Below are positions 13,321-15,945 of a DNA stretch of 15,945 nucleotides, piece by piece; positions within the stretch are counted from its first letter, which is position 1, and each line of letters opens with the position of its first letter. Below the pieces are notes generated by a model. That model had not been told where the DNA came from. It did not search any database and was given only the letters and a program-made list of their open reading frames with translations. The stretch is from Clostridia bacterium (GTDB lineage Bacteria > Bacillota_A > Clostridia > Oscillospirales > CAG-272): contig JAFTRT010000018.1 in the NCBI GenBank assembly GCA_017462145.1, positions 1 through 15,945 of the forward strand, in the 5' to 3' direction. The translations under genes were made by a program, and so were the position numbers.

Positions 13321-14091
13321 ATGGAGAGTTCTCTCGTCTTGCGGGAAAATGAGCGGTTGGATGCCGTCAATGAGAAGATCACACTGATCCAGAAAAAGGA
13401 CGGATTGACCTTTGGGACGGATGCTTTTTTATTGGCGGCTTTTTTGCGGCCCGTTCCAAAGGGAAGAGCAGTGGAGCTGGGAGCAGGCAGTGGAATTGTC
13501 TCCTTGCTGTGTGCTGCCAGAGAGCGGTTTGACCGCATTTTGGCCGTGGAGGTTCAGGCTGACTTTGCCGAGCTGATTCAGCGCAATGCGGCACTGAACG
13601 GATATGCCGCCTGTGTCACGGCGTGCCACCGGGACGTGCGGGAGCTGACCTGCTCCCATACGGAGGGAGAGGTGGATACGGTGTTTGCCAATCCTCCCTA
13701 TATGCGAACCGATAGCGGCAAACGGAACGAAGCGGATTACAAGTATATTGCCAGACACGAGGTGTTTGGCGGCATTGACGACTTTTGCAGTGCCGCATCC
13801 CGTATTTTGAAAACGGGGGGACGCTTTTGCTGTGTGTGGCGTCCCGATCGTTTGCCGGAGCTGATGGCGGCGATGGAGAAAAAACGCCTGTCGCCCAAAC
13901 GGATGACCTTTGTTCACGGAGACCCCATGTGTGAGCCGTCCATGGTGTTGGCAGAGGCCGTGAAGGATGGGGGAAGCGGTACAAGGGTGACAAGACCTTT
14001 GTTTTTGTACGAGGATAGCGATACCTGCGGAAAGCGGGTGTTGAGTGAAGATGCACGCCGTATTTACGATACGATGGATTTTGTTTGGTAA
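13321..14091 (+). CDS. trmN6: tRNA1(Val) (adenine(37)-N6)-methyltransferase-like, TrmN6/YfiC family
   Basis: The 256-residue protein has an N-terminal QKKDGLTFGTDAFLLAAF segment (24-41), the SAM-binding motif ELGAGSGI (52-59), an acidic E77 after strand 2, and NPPY (124-127), which marks N6-adenine or amino-group methyltransferases. The whole pattern is that of the YfiC/TrmN6 family that methylates A37 of tRNA-Val in E. coli; in Bacillota the target is less certain. ATG 13321 has AGGAGG at close spacing (13309-13314); the frame runs further upstream but through the ferredoxin terminator. The ttcA-like gene starts 9 bases after its stop, so the two form an operon of tRNA modification genes. 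Confidence 0.88.
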   Translation: MESSLVLRENERLDAVNEKITLIQKKDGLTFGTDAFLLAAFLRPVPKGRAVELGAGSGIVSLLCAARERFDRILAVEVQADFAELIQRNAALNGYAACVTACHRDVRELTCSHTEGEVDTVFANPPYMRTDSGKRNEADYKYIARHEVFGGIDDFCSAASRILKTGGRFCCVWRPDRLPELMAAMEKKRLSPKRMTFVHGDPMCEPSMVLAEAVKDGGSGTRVTRPLFLYEDSDTCGKRVLSEDARRIYDTMDFVW

Positions 14092-14100
14092 GGAGGAAGG

Positions 14101-14865
14101 ATGGAGCACATCAAACGAGTTTTGAGCTACGTTCGTCGAGCCATCGATGATTATGAGATGATCCGCCCCGGAGATCGGATTGCCGTTGGCGTTTCTGCGG
14201 GAAAGGATTCTTTGACACTGTTGTGTGCCATGGCCGAGTTGCGCCGCTTTTATCCCGTCCCCTTTGAGCTGTGTGCCATCACGGTGGATATGGGCTTTGA
14301 GGGAATGTCTTTTTCGGGAATTGAGGATTTGTGCCGTAAGCTGGATGTTCCGTACCACGTTGTTCCTACCCAGATTTCTCAAATTATTTTCGACGTGCGG
14401 AAGGAGAAAAATCCCTGTTCTCTGTGTGCCAAAATGCGCCGAGGTGCCCTTTACCGTCATGCAAAGGAGCTGGGGTGCAACAAGGTTGCCCTGGGACACC
14501 ACTTTGACGACGTGGTGGAGACCTTTATGCTGAATCTGTTTTACGAGGGGCGGCTGGGGTGCTTTCAGCCTGTCACCTATCTGTCCAATACGGATATTTA
14601 CATGATTCGTCCCATGATTTATATGCCCGAAAAGGACGTTCGGTATTTTTCCTCCAAGGCAGAGCTCCCCGTGGTTCAATCCACCTGCCCTGCCGACGGC
14701 AATACCGAGCGAGAGGAGATGAAGCAGCTTCTCAATCGCTTGGAGCGAGACAATCGAGGTCTGCGATATCGCATCTTCGGTGCCATTCAGCGAGGAGAGC
14801 TGGACGGCTTCAAGCCCATGGGTCGTATGCAGGGAATGAAGCAATACGATCAAGGGGAAGAATAA
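14101..14865 (+). CDS. ttcA: TtcA-family tRNA thiolation enzyme (PP-loop ATPase)
   Basis: The 254-residue product has a PP-loop SAGKDS at 32-37 (a variant of SGGKDS), the cysteine pair C106-S-L-C109, GHHFDDVVETF (132-142) and a third cysteine at 196 in QSTCPAD. Those three cysteines match the [4Fe-4S] ligands of TtcA, which makes 2-thiocytidine at tRNA position 32; TilS lacks them. GGAGG just before the ATG and the 9-base gap to the methyltransferase indicate co-transcription. It is shorter than E. coli TtcA, mainly at both ends. A specialised TtcA relative acting on another position or RNA is possible. Confidence 0.88.
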   Translation: MEHIKRVLSYVRRAIDDYEMIRPGDRIAVGVSAGKDSLTLLCAMAELRRFYPVPFELCAITVDMGFEGMSFSGIEDLCRKLDVPYHVVPTQISQIIFDVRKEKNPCSLCAKMRRGALYRHAKELGCNKVALGHHFDDVVETFMLNLFYEGRLGCFQPVTYLSNTDIYMIRPMIYMPEKDVRYFSSKAELPVVQSTCPADGNTEREEMKQLLNRLERDNRGLRYRIFGAIQRGELDGFKPMGRMQGMKQYDQGEE

Positions 14866-14908
14866 AAACACAAGCGTGTCTGCATCGCAGACACGCTTGT
14901 GTTTTTAT
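14862..14908. terminator. Bidirectional terminator, overlaps the ttcA stop
   Basis: A 22-bp stem (14862-14883 with 14887-14908) with loop ATC begins inside the TAA of the ttcA-like gene and has T-runs on both strands. It serves the convergent oxidoreductase gene as well. Confidence 0.9.
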
Positions 14909-14923
14909 ATGCTTGTTTACAGA

Positions 14924-15943
14924 TCACAAGCCACAGCATTGCAGGATGACACGGAAAAGATCCAATTCATAATCGAGGGTATAAGGATTTTGACGCTCGC
15001 CCCGAACCATTTCGGCAAAGGCGTGCATCATGGCGTCGTAACGGCCGAAGTGTTCGGAGGTTTCTGACGTTTCCTTGGTATGACCTTCTTCATCTCGGAA
15101 GAATTCTACCTGCCCGCTGTAAAGCTCGGCTACGGTTCCCAGCGTTTTTTCTTTTGGAAAAGCCTCTAAAGGCTTGATCTCCAAGGTTCTTTCCGAGCCG
15201 CAGATGACCAATTGGCGGCGGCGAAAACCTCCTACCTCGGTTCCGCCCATGCGGATGAACGACGTAGCGTTGGGGTATTGCAAAACAGCAAAGCCCAAGT
15301 CCTCGGTTTGGATGCCGCCGATCCCCGTAACCGTATTGAGAGGAAGAATACGGGAGGGCATTCCCTGAATCTGCAGGATCAAGTCGATCAGATGACAACC
15401 CAGGTAGAACATCATACCGCCCCGGAAAGAGCCAAACCACTCTCTGGTGCTGTCCTGATCCCAACGGCTCATGTGTGCTTCCACGCTGTAGATGGTGCCG
15501 AATTCGCCTGCCTTGGCACGGCGGATGGCCTCACGGATCAAAGGATTGTAGCGATACATATAACCCAAATGGAAGACGCTTCCGTTTCGTCTGACCGTTT
15601 CCACCAAACGCTCAAAATCGGCAAGCGATTGGCTTCCGGGCTTTTCCATGTGGATGTGCTTGCCGCTGTCTGCCACCATTTGGGCATATTTCAGCAGATG
15701 GATCTCGTCGGTCTCTACGGCTACCGCATCAATGGTGGAATCATTTAAGATCTGTTCCACCGTCATCTCGGGATAGCCTTCGAAGGTTGCCAGCTTCTTG
15801 GCACAGGTCTGCCGTTCGTCCTCTACGATGGCATAGCCAACGATCTCAAATTCGACGGAAAGATGTTTTAAGGTTTCAAAAATTTCCGTGGCGTGGCTGT
15901 AACGGTTGACACCGATCTGTGCAATTCGGATCTTTTTCTTCAT
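14924..15943 (-). CDS. Gfo/Idh/MocA family NAD(P)-dependent oxidoreductase
   Basis: The 339-residue protein has an N-terminal Rossmann strand KIRIAQIGV, an IDAVAVETD strand (71-79), the family's EKP (100-102; Lys101 catalytic) and GYMYRYNP (127-134), and a C-terminal domain with GCHLIDLI (182-189; His184, Asp187) as in sugar or inositol dehydrogenases. It should oxidise or reduce a sugar, polyol or sugar acid with NAD(P). The nucleotide-binding loop reads GVNRYSHA instead of G-x-G-x-x-G/A, which is unusual. The ATG lies two bases from the window edge; MKKKIRIA is a natural start, but its ribosome-binding site is not visible. Confidence 0.9.
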   Translation of the reverse strand: MKKKIRIAQIGVNRYSHATEIFETLKHLSVEFEIVGYAIVEDERQTCAKKLATFEGYPEMTVEQILNDSTIDAVAVETDEIHLLKYAQMVADSGKHIHMEKPGSQSLADFERLVETVRRNGSVFHLGYMYRYNPLIREAIRRAKAGEFGTIYSVEAHMSRWDQDSTREWFGSFRGGMMFYLGCHLIDLILQIQGMPSRILPLNTVTGIGGIQTEDLGFAVLQYPNATSFIRMGGTEVGGFRRRQLVICGSERTLEIKPLEAFPKEKTLGTVAELYSGQVEFFRDEEGHTKETSETSEHFGRYDAMMHAFAEMVRGERQNPYTLDYELDLFRVILQCCGL

Positions 15944-15945
15944 GA

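Noticed and set aside
13429..14871. Long minus-strand open frame (480 codons) opposite the methyltransferase and ttcA-like genes
   Set aside because: It covers two well-supported plus-strand genes, has no ribosome-binding site or recognisable motif, and is a shadow of their codon pattern.

Overview
The window looks like a chromosomal segment of a low-to-mid GC anaerobic Clostridia/Bacillota bacterium, probably gut-associated. The reasons are a two-cluster [4Fe-4S] ferredoxin, an NrnA-type DHH nuclease next to rbfA, a YtvI-like AI-2E family membrane protein, a short GH32 enzyme, very strong AGGAGG ribosome-binding sites, and SigA promoters that are often at or near consensus (TTGACA-17-TATAAT). 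The species cannot be read from the sequence. No phage, insertion sequence, CRISPR array or rRNA was seen.

Layout. 1-1013 (+): 3' part of a GDSL/SGNH esterase resembling CE2 enzymes. 1067-2170 (-): short GH32 fructan/sucrose hydrolase, convergent with the esterase over a shared terminator. 2438-3825 (+): rbfA-nrnA operon with a 4-base overlap. 3931-4293 (+): small membrane protein with repeated TCGI motifs (DUF4234-like). 4375-5013 (-): lipoprotein cyclophilin. 5116-6189 (+): YtvI/AI-2E-type transporter interrupted by one in-frame TAG. 6258-6335 (+): tRNA-Gln(UUG), whose 3' end forms one arm of a 20-bp inverted repeat. 6566-7552 (+): nucleoside hydrolase, followed in the same frame by an orphan open stretch (7553-7843) that looks like the tail of a lost gene. 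8028-9035 (-) and 9138-9938 (+): divergent pair of a URO-D/corrinoid-methyltransferase-like enzyme and a PocR-AraC regulator. 10036-11616 (-): XRE helix-turn-helix fused to an ADP-ribosylglycohydrolase. 11783-12916 (-): class C beta-lactamase-fold serine hydrolase. 13074-13244 (+): 56-residue ferredoxin. 13321-14865 (+): trmN6-like methyltransferase and ttcA-like tRNA thiolase, probably one operon. 14924-15943 (-): Gfo/Idh/MocA oxidoreductase.

How the genes fit together. Most are single-gene units with their own promoter and, at convergent junctions, one shared bidirectional terminator. Two themes stand out. The first is RNA/translation housekeeping: rbfA, nrnA, tRNA-Gln, trmN6-like, ttcA-like. 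The second is carbohydrate and small-molecule catabolism with local control: esterase, GH32, nucleoside hydrolase, URO-D/PocR pair, HTH-ADP-ribosylglycohydrolase, Gfo/Idh/MocA. No complete undescribed multi-gene system is evident. The best leads are the HTH-ADP-ribosylglycohydrolase fusion with a palindrome in its own leader, the lone in-frame TAG in a region where none of the sixteen visible gene ends uses TAG, and the repeat element abutting the tRNA gene.
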